22,599 bases of DNA from Bryobacterales bacterium (GTDB lineage Bacteria; Acidobacteriota; Terriglobia; Bryobacterales; Bryobacteraceae): assembly GCA_016789785.1 (NCBI GenBank), contig JAEUQE010000114.1, positions 1 to 22,599 of the forward strand, read 5' to 3'. The notes beneath the pieces were generated by a model that saw nothing but the letters and a program-made list of their open reading frames with translations, did no database searches and was not told where the DNA came from. The position numbers and the translations under genes are program-made. Positions 1 through 8,248 of the stretch are shown piece after piece (within the stretch, counting starts at the first letter, position 1; the number at the start of each line of letters is the position of its first letter).

Positions 1-216
1 TCGGCAGCCGATCTGATTCCGGGCGATCTGGCGGCGGGCAACAAGAGTGGCTATCTGTTCACGGTTCAGGGCGGACCGCAAGGCTATGCCATCGGCGCCA
101 TACCTGTCGCGTTTAACAACACGGGCCGGCGGACTTTCTTCTCGGATCAGACGCTGGTGGTGCGGCAGAACTGGAGCCAGGAACCGGCCAACGTCCAGAG
201 CAAGGAAATCAACTAA
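1..216 (+). CDS. Prepilin-like protein, C-terminal fragment (5' end outside window)
   Basis: An open frame runs from base 1 to a TAA at 214-216 and gives 71 residues with no start in the window. The visible part has a GYLFTVQGG...GYAIGAIPVAFN segment followed by TGRRTFFSDQTLVVRQNW. This resembles the C-terminal beta-sheet of type IV pilin / pseudopilin-like proteins common in Acidobacteria, in which a G-x-R-x-F-x-S-D motif precedes the last strand. The family call is from recalled similarity; the N-terminal prepilin signal that would prove it is not visible. The pilus assembly operon at 2375-9838 fits, but the minus-strand flagellar genes lie in between. A short GC hairpin (219-232, stem gcccg/cgggc) follows the stop by two bases and lacks a T-tract. 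Confidence 0.55.
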   Translation, partial: SAADLIPGDLAAGNKSGYLFTVQGGPQGYAIGAIPVAFNNTGRRTFFSDQTLVVRQNWSQEPANVQSKEIN

Positions 217-247
217 CCGCCCGCATACGGGCAATTCCGGACAGTCG

Positions 248-276
248 GTGCCCGCTGCCCGCCAGTGCCCGCTGCC
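248..276. repeat. 12-bp direct repeat in the pilin-motB spacer
   Basis: The 62-bp space between the plus-strand prepilin stop and the minus-strand motB stop holds two exact copies of gtgcccgctgcc at 248-259 and 265-276, a 17-bp period. The second copy ends two bases before the motB stop codon. No function is apparent. Confidence 0.6.
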
Positions 277-278
277 GC

Positions 279-1103
279 TCAATGTCCGCTTGTCGCTGCG
301 GCATCCGGGCGGCTCTTCGAATTGCCGACCGCCTCGGGTTCCGCCGTGATACCGGTCCGGTTCAGCACCACTATATCTACGCGCCTGTTCCGGGCGCGGC
401 CGTCCGGGGATTCGTTGTCCGCCACGGGAACAGTATCGGCGTAGCCTGCAATCGCCATCTTGTCGCGCGGAATACCGAACTCCGAAGCGAGCAACTCCAT
501 CATGGCGATGCTGCGACCCGCCGAAAGCTCCCAATTGCTGCGGAAGCGGGTGTTATGAATCGGTACCGAATCGGTATGTCCTTCCAGCCGGACCGGATTC
601 GGCAATTGCCCGATGGCATCGGCGATCTTCGCCAGCACGCTATAGGAATCCACCGAGACCGTGGCGTCTCCTGGCGGGAAGAATGCGGCTTCTTGAAGGC
701 TGACCACCAGGCCGCGAGGCGTCATGTTGACGACGATCTTCCCCTGATCAATCTGATTCTTCAGTTCGCGGGACAGGAACTGCTGGGAAGCCTGCAACTC
801 CACGACCCCACGGACCGCCTCCTGGGTGGCCTTCTGGGCCCCGCCTGGGCCGCGCATCTGGGCGTTGCCAGATCCTTTGTGGTCCACGGTTCCACCGAGG
901 ATACCCGCCAAAGCGCTGGCCACCTGATTCTCCTCCAGGGCTCTCTTGACGGAGTCCGAAACCTGCTGCGCCCGCCCCTTGTCGGATTGGGAACTGGCGA
1001 ACATGACCACAAAGAACGCAAATAGTAACGTAATGAAGTCAGCATAGGAGACAAGCCAACGTTCGTGGTTCTCTTTCTCCTCGTGTCTTCTCCGGCGAGC
1101 CAC
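279..1103 (-). CDS. motB: Flagellar motor stator protein MotB (OmpA-like peptidoglycan anchor)
   Basis: Stator subunit that couples ion flow to flagellar rotation with MotA and anchors the complex to peptidoglycan. I chose the GTG at 1103 (274 aa) because aaagga lies seven bases upstream and the start is four bases after the motA stop. An ATG at 1148 would overlap motA by 41 bases. The N-terminus is Arg/Glu-rich. It is followed by one membrane helix containing SYADFITLLFAFFVVM; Asp22 is the expected ion-binding aspartate. The periplasmic C-terminal half is an OmpA/MotB domain with LEGHTDS, NWELSAGRS and a final ARNRRVDIVV strand. Length is typical. The helix resembles the MotD/LafU branch, so ion specificity cannot be read from it. 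No fliL follows; the gene ends against the prepilin fragment. Confidence 0.93.
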   Translation of the reverse strand: MARRRRHEEKENHERWLVSYADFITLLFAFFVVMFASSQSDKGRAQQVSDSVKRALEENQVASALAGILGGTVDHKGSGNAQMRGPGGAQKATQEAVRGVVELQASQQFLSRELKNQIDQGKIVVNMTPRGLVVSLQEAAFFPPGDATVSVDSYSVLAKIADAIGQLPNPVRLEGHTDSVPIHNTRFRSNWELSAGRSIAMMELLASEFGIPRDKMAIAGYADTVPVADNESPDGRARNRRVDIVVLNRTGITAEPEAVGNSKSRPDAAATSGH

Positions 1104-1107
1104 AACG

Positions 1108-1917
1108 TCATCCTTTCTTCGGGGCCTTAACAGGTTTCGGATCGGCATAGGCTTCGAGTTTGCTGCGAATCAGTTTCGGGTTCAGGCCCTCGACAATCGC
1201 GGCCACACCTTCCAGCATCATCTCCTTCATCCGGACCTCTTCGGACGCCCGGGCTTTGATCTTACCGGCCGCGGGGAGGAAGAAGAGATTCGCGATGCCG
1301 ACGCCGTAAACCGTGGCGACGAAGGCAACCGCAATTCCATGGCCGACTTCATCAATATTGGCCAGATTTTTCATGACCTGGATGAGACCCATCACCGCGC
1401 CGATAATGCCGACGGTCGGCGCATAGCCGCCCGCCTGTTCGAAGACCTTGGCTTCGGAGTCGGCACGGTGCTCCAACTGACTGATTTCCAACTCCATCAT
1501 GGACCGGATTTCCTGCAGGTCCGTTCCGTCCACCGCGAGGATCAGGGCCTTCTTGAGGAAGGGTTCCTGGATGGAATCGATCTCGGACTCAAGGCTCACG
1601 ATTCCGGATTTCCGCGCCTTGGTCGCAAAGTCGATGATCTGCTCAATGGCGGCCTCCACGGGTTGGTGCTTCTCGAAGAACACGACAGCCAGCCGCTTGA
1701 AGGCGGACCGGAAGGTCTGCATCGGGGAGTTGAGCATTGTGGCTCCCATGGTCCCGCCCAATACGATCACGGCCGCGGTGTACTGGGCGATGTCGGCGAT
1801 TTTTCCGCCCTCCAATAGCAATCCGCCGAGAATTCCGACGGTCGCGATCAGCAGTCCGGCCGCCGATGCGAGATCCGGACGCGTCCCACCCTTTTTGGCC
1901 TTGCTTCCCGGTTGCAT
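1108..1917 (-). CDS. motA: Flagellar motor stator protein MotA
   Basis: Inner-membrane stator subunit of 269 aa that forms the ion channel with MotB and contacts the rotor. Four hydrophobic segments are visible: two near the N-terminus (residues about 18-60) and two in the second half. The AGGYAPTVGIIGAVMGLI segment carries the conserved proline of helix 3, and FFLPAAGKIKAR carries that of helix 4. The cytoplasmic loop KARKSGIVSLESEID...DPFL-like pattern (here EPFLKKAL) matches the MotC/PomA-type branch rather than enteric MotA. Its ATG immediately follows the TAG of flbD, with no bases between, and motB begins four bases after its stop, so the three genes should be translated in a coupled way from one transcript. 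Confidence 0.94.
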   Translation of the reverse strand: MQPGSKAKKGGTRPDLASAAGLLIATVGILGGLLLEGGKIADIAQYTAAVIVLGGTMGATMLNSPMQTFRSAFKRLAVVFFEKHQPVEAAIEQIIDFATKARKSGIVSLESEIDSIQEPFLKKALILAVDGTDLQEIRSMMELEISQLEHRADSEAKVFEQAGGYAPTVGIIGAVMGLIQVMKNLANIDEVGHGIAVAFVATVYGVGIANLFFLPAAGKIKARASEEVRMKEMMLEGVAAIVEGLNPKLIRSKLEAYADPKPVKAPKKG

Positions 1918-2241
1918 CTATCCCGCCACCGTTTTCCGGTTCACCCCTGCCTGCTCACCGAATTCCGCCTGGCCATCCAGTCCTTCCTGCCTGCCGGGCA
2001 CACTTCCGGCCCCAGTGTCTTCGGACTCTGGACGGCGAACTTCGGGCGGCCTATCCAGCCCCTTGAGAATTGCCCTCCGGAACTCCAGCACCCGCTCCAC
2101 CACGTCCTCTGCGCTCTCTAAAACCATGAATCGCTGACCACTTGTCAGCGCAATGACAGTATCCGGCGTCACCTCCACGTGCTCGATCAAGTCGGAGTTC
2201 ACGTAGATCGGCACATGGTTCAGTCGAGTCAACCGGATCAT
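1918..2241 (-). CDS. flbD: FlbD family flagellar protein
   Basis: Small protein of the FlbD family, encoded next to motA/motB in spirochaetes and Firmicutes; its exact role in flagellar biogenesis is not well defined. The start ATG at 2241 opens the family's usual MIRLTRLN and has gggag nine bases upstream; an alternative start six codons earlier lacks this support. Residues 1 to about 60 form the core: a YVNSDLIEHVE segment, then TLTSGQ-like ALTSGQRFMV and ESAEDVVERVLEFRR. The remaining roughly 45 residues are a polar, Glu/Gly-rich tail not normally present in this family of about 70 residues. It is the first gene of the flbD-motA-motB unit. Confidence 0.88.
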   Translation of the reverse strand: MIRLTRLNHVPIYVNSDLIEHVEVTPDTVIALTSGQRFMVLESAEDVVERVLEFRRAILKGLDRPPEVRRPESEDTGAGSVPGRQEGLDGQAEFGEQAGVNRKTVAG

Positions 2242-2264
2242 CGAAAACTGCTCCCGCATGATCC

Positions 2265-2272
2265 TTATCGGC
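2265..2272 (-). promoter_or_regulatory. Candidate sigma-28 (FliA) -10 element before flbD
   Basis: Read on the minus strand these bases are GCCGATAA, identical to the -10 consensus for flagellar sigma-28. A transcript start about seven bases beyond it would leave a leader of about 17 bases that still includes the flbD ribosome site. The matching -35 (TAAAGTTT, 11 bases upstream) is poorly conserved (GGAATATC), so this is a candidate only. Confidence 0.45.
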
Positions 2273-2283
2273 CAGGAAGGGAG

Positions 2284-2298
2284 GATATTCCGAATATC
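2284..2298. promoter_or_regulatory. Palindrome in divergent flbD / pilC control region
   Basis: Perfect inverted repeat gatatt-ccg-aatatc in the 133-bp region between the flagellar and pilus operons. It covers the place where the -35 of the candidate sigma-28 promoter would lie, so it could be an operator. No regulator can be named. Confidence 0.35.
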
Positions 2299-2374
2299 GG
2301 CTCCACGCTCTTAAGCCTCCTGCCGTCATACGTTTCGTAAGCACCCATGGGACAATGGGGCTACGTGTCAATCG

Positions 2375-3592
2375 ATGGCTGAATTCCTTCTGAAATACGC
2401 CGACGCGCGGGGCCAAATCAAAGAGCAGGTGGCCGAGGCCGACTCTGAGCGGGAGTTGCGTGACCGTTTCTCGCAACAAGGGTTCCACATCTTCACCATC
2501 AAGTCCGTGAACCGCTCGCTTGCCTCCACTCTCGGCGTCGGCAGCAGCAAGAAGATCAACATCGAGAAGTTCCTGATCTTCAACCAGCAATTCCTGACCC
2601 TCGTGAAGGCCGGCCTGCCGATCCTCAAGTCTTTGGATCTATTGGCCGATCGTCTTACTGACCCGAAAATGTCGAAGTATGTTCAGGTGGTCCGGGACGA
2701 AGTGAAAAACGGCATGCTGCTCTCTGATGCGTTCGCCGCGGCGGGCGTGTTTCCGCCCATCTACGTCACGTCGATCATGGCGGGCGAGAAGTCGGGCGCA
2801 CTGGTGGAGGTGCTGGAGCGCTACCTTGCCTACCAGCGCCTGTCGATGGCGATCAAGAAGAAGCTGTTGCTGGCCCTGATCTACCCGGCGGTTCTGACGG
2901 TGATGGTCTTCACGCTCATCGTCTTCATGGTGACCTATGTGGTGCCACAGTTTGCCACCCTTTATTCAGGCTTGTCCGCCTCGCTGCCGCCGATCACCGA
3001 GTTCCTGATCACTGTCGGCACCGCTGCCCGCGAGTATATCGTCGCCATCTTCATTACGCTGATCGGGTCGATCGTCGGCATCCGGCTTTGGGCGCGCACG
3101 GAGTCCGCCAAGGAAATCCTCGACCGTTGGAAGCTCAACACTCCGGTTCTCGGCGCGATCTGGGTGAAGTATCAGGTGGCGCAACTGGGCCGCGTCCTCA
3201 GCACGCTGCTGATGGGCGGCATTCCGCTTCTGCAGGCCCTCGAAACGGCGTTTACCTCCATGGAATCGCGGCTGCTGCGCAAGGCTCTTGAGAAGTCGCG
3301 CCAGTCCGTGAAGGAGGGCCAGCCCCTCTCGAAGTCGCTTGACGCCACGAAGATTTTTCCGCCGCTGGCGATCGACATGATCGAGGTCGGCGAATCCACA
3401 GGTGCGCTGCCTTCCATGCTCAACAGCGTCGCCGAGTTCTACGAGGATGATGTCACCACGCAGATGACCGCCGCGTTGTCGTTGATTGAGCCCGCCATCA
3501 TGATCTTCATGGGCGGCTTCATCGCGTTCGTTCTCGTGGCGCTGTATCTGCCAATCTTCTCAATCTCTGATTCCGTGGGAGGAGGTCTCTAG
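2375..3592 (+). CDS. pilC: Type IV pilus / type II secretion platform protein PilC (GspF family)
   Basis: Polytopic inner-membrane platform protein of 405 aa that links the assembly ATPase to the growing pilus or pseudopilus. Two T2SSF domains are visible. The first spans about residues 65-190 with FNQQFLTLVKAGLPILKSL and the helix LALIYPAVLTVMVF. The second spans about 265-392 with QLGRVLSTLLMGGIPLLQAL, EVGESTGALP and a last membrane helix. Membrane segments lie at about 164-190, 221-239 and 370-394. Length is that of full PilC. It is the first gene of a seven-gene plus-strand operon. No strong ribosome site precedes the ATG. The order C-B-M-N-O-P suggests a T4P-type system more than a classical T2SS, though GspF remains possible. 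Confidence 0.9.
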   Translation: MAEFLLKYADARGQIKEQVAEADSERELRDRFSQQGFHIFTIKSVNRSLASTLGVGSSKKINIEKFLIFNQQFLTLVKAGLPILKSLDLLADRLTDPKMSKYVQVVRDEVKNGMLLSDAFAAAGVFPPIYVTSIMAGEKSGALVEVLERYLAYQRLSMAIKKKLLLALIYPAVLTVMVFTLIVFMVTYVVPQFATLYSGLSASLPPITEFLITVGTAAREYIVAIFITLIGSIVGIRLWARTESAKEILDRWKLNTPVLGAIWVKYQVAQLGRVLSTLLMGGIPLLQALETAFTSMESRLLRKALEKSRQSVKEGQPLSKSLDATKIFPPLAIDMIEVGESTGALPSMLNSVAEFYEDDVTTQMTAALSLIEPAIMIFMGGFIAFVLVALYLPIFSISDSVGGGL

Positions 3593-3595
3593 GTC

Positions 3596-5218
<1,623 letters not shown>

Positions 5219-5225
5219 GAATCAA

Positions 5226-6134
5226 GTGTCGATTGGCGCCAAACTGAAGAGATTGATCCAGGAACCGCCGCCGGAGTTCATCTTTGAATTCTCCGAAGCG
5301 GGAATCGCCTGGGCGCATCGCGGCAAGACGCAATCGACCGGCTTTGAGCCGCTCGAAAACGATGTGCTTTCGCCGTCGCCGGTGCGCGACAACGTACTCA
5401 GGCCGGAGCGTCTGGAAGAGGCGATCTACCGGTTGGTGCCGCAGTCGAACCAGCGCCGCCGGGCCGCCGCGATTCTGCTGCCGGACTACAGCGGGCGCGT
5501 CGCCGTGCTTGACTTCGATTCCTTCCCCAATGAGCCACAGGAACAGATGTCGCTGGTGCGTTTCCGCGTGAAGAAGAGTGTGCCGTTTGATCTGGATGCG
5601 GCCAGTGTGTCCTATCAGGTGCAGCCGCATCGCGCCGGCGGCAAGAAGCGGGATGTGGTGGTGGCCGTGGTATCGCACGAGATTCTGGCGCGCTATGAGG
5701 CGCCCCTGCGATCGGCCGGCTTGCATCCCGGCTTTGTCACCATTTCGTCGCTCTCGTCGTTGAGCATGCTTCCCGATGCGGGACTGGTGGTCACGGCGAA
5801 ACTCAGCGGCCGCGTTCTCAGTGTCGCGGTGACGGAGAATAACGCGCTGCGTGTGTTCCGCTGTGTCGAGTTGGATGAGGTCAGCACCGACGAATTGACC
5901 GGCATTCTTTTCCCGACCTACGCGTTTATTGAAGACGAATTCAAGGCCCGGCCGGACCGCTTACTGCTGTGCGGTTTCGGCGCTTTTGGCGACTCCATTG
6001 CCGCGGAACTCGAGAGCGAATTGAACACCCGCGTGGCGCCGCTGCGCTCGCCGTTTGGCCCGCCGGGACCGTTCAATGCGGGCTTGCATGGCTATCTGCA
6101 GAGTGTTGGGATGGAAGTAGGAGAAGCGGCCTGA
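5226..6134 (+). CDS. pilM: PilM-like actin-fold assembly protein
   Basis: Product of 302 aa, read from a GTG at 5226 with agga six bases upstream. It resembles PilM, the cytoplasmic actin-like protein that binds the N-terminus of PilN and couples the ATPase/platform to the periplasmic ring; the T2SS equivalent is the GspL cytoplasmic domain. Visible features are beta-strand-rich repeats, AAAILLPDYSGRVAVLDFD, a long VRFRVKKSVPFDLDAASVSY segment typical of PilM/GspL, and LLLCGFGAFGDSIAAELE near the C-terminus. There is no membrane helix. Its TGA overlaps the ATG of the next gene (TGATG), and that gene has a PilN-like N-terminus, which supports the call. Sequence conservation in this family is low. 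Confidence 0.78.
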   Translation: MSIGAKLKRLIQEPPPEFIFEFSEAGIAWAHRGKTQSTGFEPLENDVLSPSPVRDNVLRPERLEEAIYRLVPQSNQRRRAAAILLPDYSGRVAVLDFDSFPNEPQEQMSLVRFRVKKSVPFDLDAASVSYQVQPHRAGGKKRDVVVAVVSHEILARYEAPLRSAGLHPGFVTISSLSSLSMLPDAGLVVTAKLSGRVLSVAVTENNALRVFRCVELDEVSTDELTGILFPTYAFIEDEFKARPDRLLLCGFGAFGDSIAAELESELNTRVAPLRSPFGPPGPFNAGLHGYLQSVGMEVGEAA

Positions 6135-6700
6135 TGAGGATGACAATCAACCTCGCCACCGATCCGTTCCGTAAGGACCGGCCGTTCGTGGTCGCCTCGT
6201 GGCTGCTCGGCACGATCCTCATCGTGATGCTGGGCGGGCTGACCTACATGGCGCTGGTCAGCGAGGATGTCGCCAAGGAAGCGCGCATGGATGTCCAGAA
6301 AGCCGAGCAGTTGGTACAGAGCCTGACCGCGCAGCAGACCAAGCTTGAAGCAGTGCTGCTCCAGCCGCAGAATGGCGAAGTGATCGAGCGCAGCATCTTC
6401 CTCAACCAGTTGTTGCTGCGCAAGAGCATCTCCTGGACGCGCATGTTCTCCGATCTCGAGAAGGTGATGCCGCACACGGTCCGCATCATCTCCGTGCGCC
6501 CGCAGGTCACGCCCGAAAATCAGGTGTATCTCGAAATGGTGGTGGGTGCGCAGGCCTCCGAGCCGGTCGTGGAAATGCTGATGCGTCTGGAAGGCTCGCC
6601 GCAGTTCGGCGCGACGCAGGTCAACAACATGCTGCCTCCCTCGCAAACCGAGCCTCTCTATCGTTACCGCGTGAGTGTGAACTATGCCCAGAAGCTCTAA
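6134..6700 (+). CDS. pilN: PilN-like inner-membrane assembly protein
   Basis: The ATG at 6134 overlaps the pilM stop and gives 188 aa; longer in-frame starts lie inside pilM and are unlikely. The N-terminus reads MRMTINLATDP, close to the INLLP motif by which PilN enters the PilM groove. One membrane helix follows at about residues 18-42. A coiled-coil stretch (about 45-85) and a small alpha/beta domain containing SWTRMFSDLEKVMPHTVRI, a PilN hallmark, complete it. The protein would dimerise with PilO in the periplasm. It shares 17 bases with the following pilO-like gene. Confidence 0.78.
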   Translation: MRMTINLATDPFRKDRPFVVASWLLGTILIVMLGGLTYMALVSEDVAKEARMDVQKAEQLVQSLTAQQTKLEAVLLQPQNGEVIERSIFLNQLLLRKSISWTRMFSDLEKVMPHTVRIISVRPQVTPENQVYLEMVVGAQASEPVVEMLMRLEGSPQFGATQVNNMLPPSQTEPLYRYRVSVNYAQKL

Positions 6701-7493
6701 GATCAAGGACAGCCTCGGGGCGTTGAAGATCGGCGCGCTCAAGGGAAAACTCGCCGGAGGCGGCCTGACGAAAGTCAACGTTCGCGATCCGCGAGTGACC
6801 GCGCGCATCGTGCTCGGCATTCTTCTGCTGGCGAACGTTGTTGCCGCGCTCTTTGCGTTCCGTCCCTGGGAGGATTCGCCCGAACAACTCGAGAAGAAGC
6901 TGGCCGATTTGAAGAAGCAGCAGCTTCAACGCAAGCAGCAGATCGACCGTTTGACGGTGCTCACCACGAAGTCGGAGAAAGCAAGCAAGGAAGGTGAGCT
7001 GTTTCTCACGAAGTTCTTTCTGGGACGCAGGACCGCATCGTCGACATTGGTGAATGAGCTGATCACCATGTCGAAAGCTTCGGGCATCAAGCCCAAGGAG
7101 CACAGCTTCGCGTTCGAGCCCATTGAAGGGTCCGATGATCTCAGCATGATGACCATTACGGCGAACTATGAAGGGACCTACGCCGACCTGGTTCAGTATG
7201 CCAACCGGCTGGATCGCTCCCCGCGTTTCTTCATTGTGGAGAGCATGACGGCCGCGCCGCAGCAGGGCGGGCAGGGTGTGCTGAACATCAACCTCAAGGT
7301 GAACGTCTTTGTTCGTGAGGAGCCGGTGCCGCAATTGCCCGGGCAGAAGACATCGCTTGCGCAGAATGTGACACCCGAAGCTTCCGCGGCGGAGGCTTCC
7401 GGTGCGGCGCCAGCCTCCAGCCCGGCCATGGCCCAGCCTGGGGTGTCGCCTGGGAAGGCCGTAGTGCAACCTGTGGCGGGAGGCAGACCATGA
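6684..7493 (+). CDS. pilO: PilO-like inner-membrane assembly protein
   Basis: Product of 269 aa with a basic cytoplasmic head, a membrane helix at about residues 43-61, a Lys/Gln-rich coiled coil (about 65-110) and an alpha/beta ferredoxin-like domain with YEGTYADLVQYANRLDRSPRFF, the best-known PilO signature. The C-terminal 50 residues are Ala/Pro/Gly-rich, which makes it longer than usual PilO (about 200 aa). It starts within the end of pilN and its stop overlaps the next start (ATGA). It should pair with PilN to set the periplasmic spacing of the machine. Confidence 0.78.
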   Translation: MPRSSKIKDSLGALKIGALKGKLAGGGLTKVNVRDPRVTARIVLGILLLANVVAALFAFRPWEDSPEQLEKKLADLKKQQLQRKQQIDRLTVLTTKSEKASKEGELFLTKFFLGRRTASSTLVNELITMSKASGIKPKEHSFAFEPIEGSDDLSMMTITANYEGTYADLVQYANRLDRSPRFFIVESMTAAPQQGGQGVLNINLKVNVFVREEPVPQLPGQKTSLAQNVTPEASAAEASGAAPASSPAMAQPGVSPGKAVVQPVAGGRP

Positions 7494-8242
7494 AGCTCGG
7501 TGCCGAGAAGAACAAGATGATCGCGCTCGGTGCGCTCAGTCTGGTGGCCGCTTACTCCATCTATACGAACGTGCTTTCCGGTCCCGATCTGCCGCCGGAA
7601 GCGCAGCAGGCGGCCAAGTCACGGCCATCCAATGCGCCCGCGGTCCAGGGTCTGCCGGATCCTCCACCCTCACAGAACGTACCTCCGCGTGCGTCGCGGG
7701 AACGGCGGGCCGGGCGGTCCGTCGGGCAGTTCATTCCGTCGCTCGCCCCTGATCCGAAGAACCGGCCCGATCCGATGAAGGTGGATCCGACCCTTCGTCT
7801 GGACCTTGTAGCGAAGTTGCAGAACGTGAATATCGAAGGTGGCCAGCGCTCGTTGTTCGATTTCTCCGCCGCGCCTGCGCCCACCACGCCTGCGCCGACA
7901 ATCAATGTCGGGCCGGCGAAGCCAACTCCGCCGAAGAGGGGATACCTGGCCCGCGCGATGGGCCCCGAGACCAAGCCGCCCGATCCGCCGAAGGCCGTGG
8001 AGCCGCCGAAACCTCCACCTCCTCCCATCCCTCTAAAGTTTTATGGCTTCAGTTCTCCGAAGAGCGGCGCCAAACGCGCATTCTTCCTGGAAGGCGAGGA
8101 GATCTTTGTGGCAGGGGAGGGCGAGTTGATCAAGCGCCGTTATAAGGTGGTGCGCATTGGCTTGAACTCGGTAGTGGTTGAGGACACCGAGCATAAGCAT
8201 CAGCAGTCACTTCCGTTAGAAGAACCTCCTGCGAATGGATAG
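7490..8242 (+). CDS. PilP / GspC-like periplasmic alignment protein
   Basis: Product of 250 aa starting in an ATGA overlap with the pilO-like gene. It has an N-terminal anchor helix at about residues 9-28, a long Pro-rich linker (about 30-180, including EPPKPPPPPIPL) and a compact C-terminal beta-domain that begins LKFYGFSSPKSGAKRAFFLE and continues with a VAGEGELIKRRYKVVRIG strand set. This is the pattern of the PilP/GspC homology-region domain, which contacts the secretin. PilP is normally a lipoprotein; here no lipobox Cys is seen and the anchor is a helix, as in GspC. The assignment comes from position and fold pattern, not strong identity. Confidence 0.65.
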   Translation: MKLGAEKNKMIALGALSLVAAYSIYTNVLSGPDLPPEAQQAAKSRPSNAPAVQGLPDPPPSQNVPPRASRERRAGRSVGQFIPSLAPDPKNRPDPMKVDPTLRLDLVAKLQNVNIEGGQRSLFDFSAAPAPTTPAPTINVGPAKPTPPKRGYLARAMGPETKPPDPPKAVEPPKPPPPPIPLKFYGFSSPKSGAKRAFFLEGEEIFVAGEGELIKRRYKVVRIGLNSVVVEDTEHKHQQSLPLEEPPANG

Positions 8243-8248
8243 GTTGCC

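Noticed and set aside
219..232. Hairpin after the prepilin fragment as a rho-independent terminator
   Set aside because: The stem is only five pairs and no T-tract follows, so it is noted but not called as a terminator.
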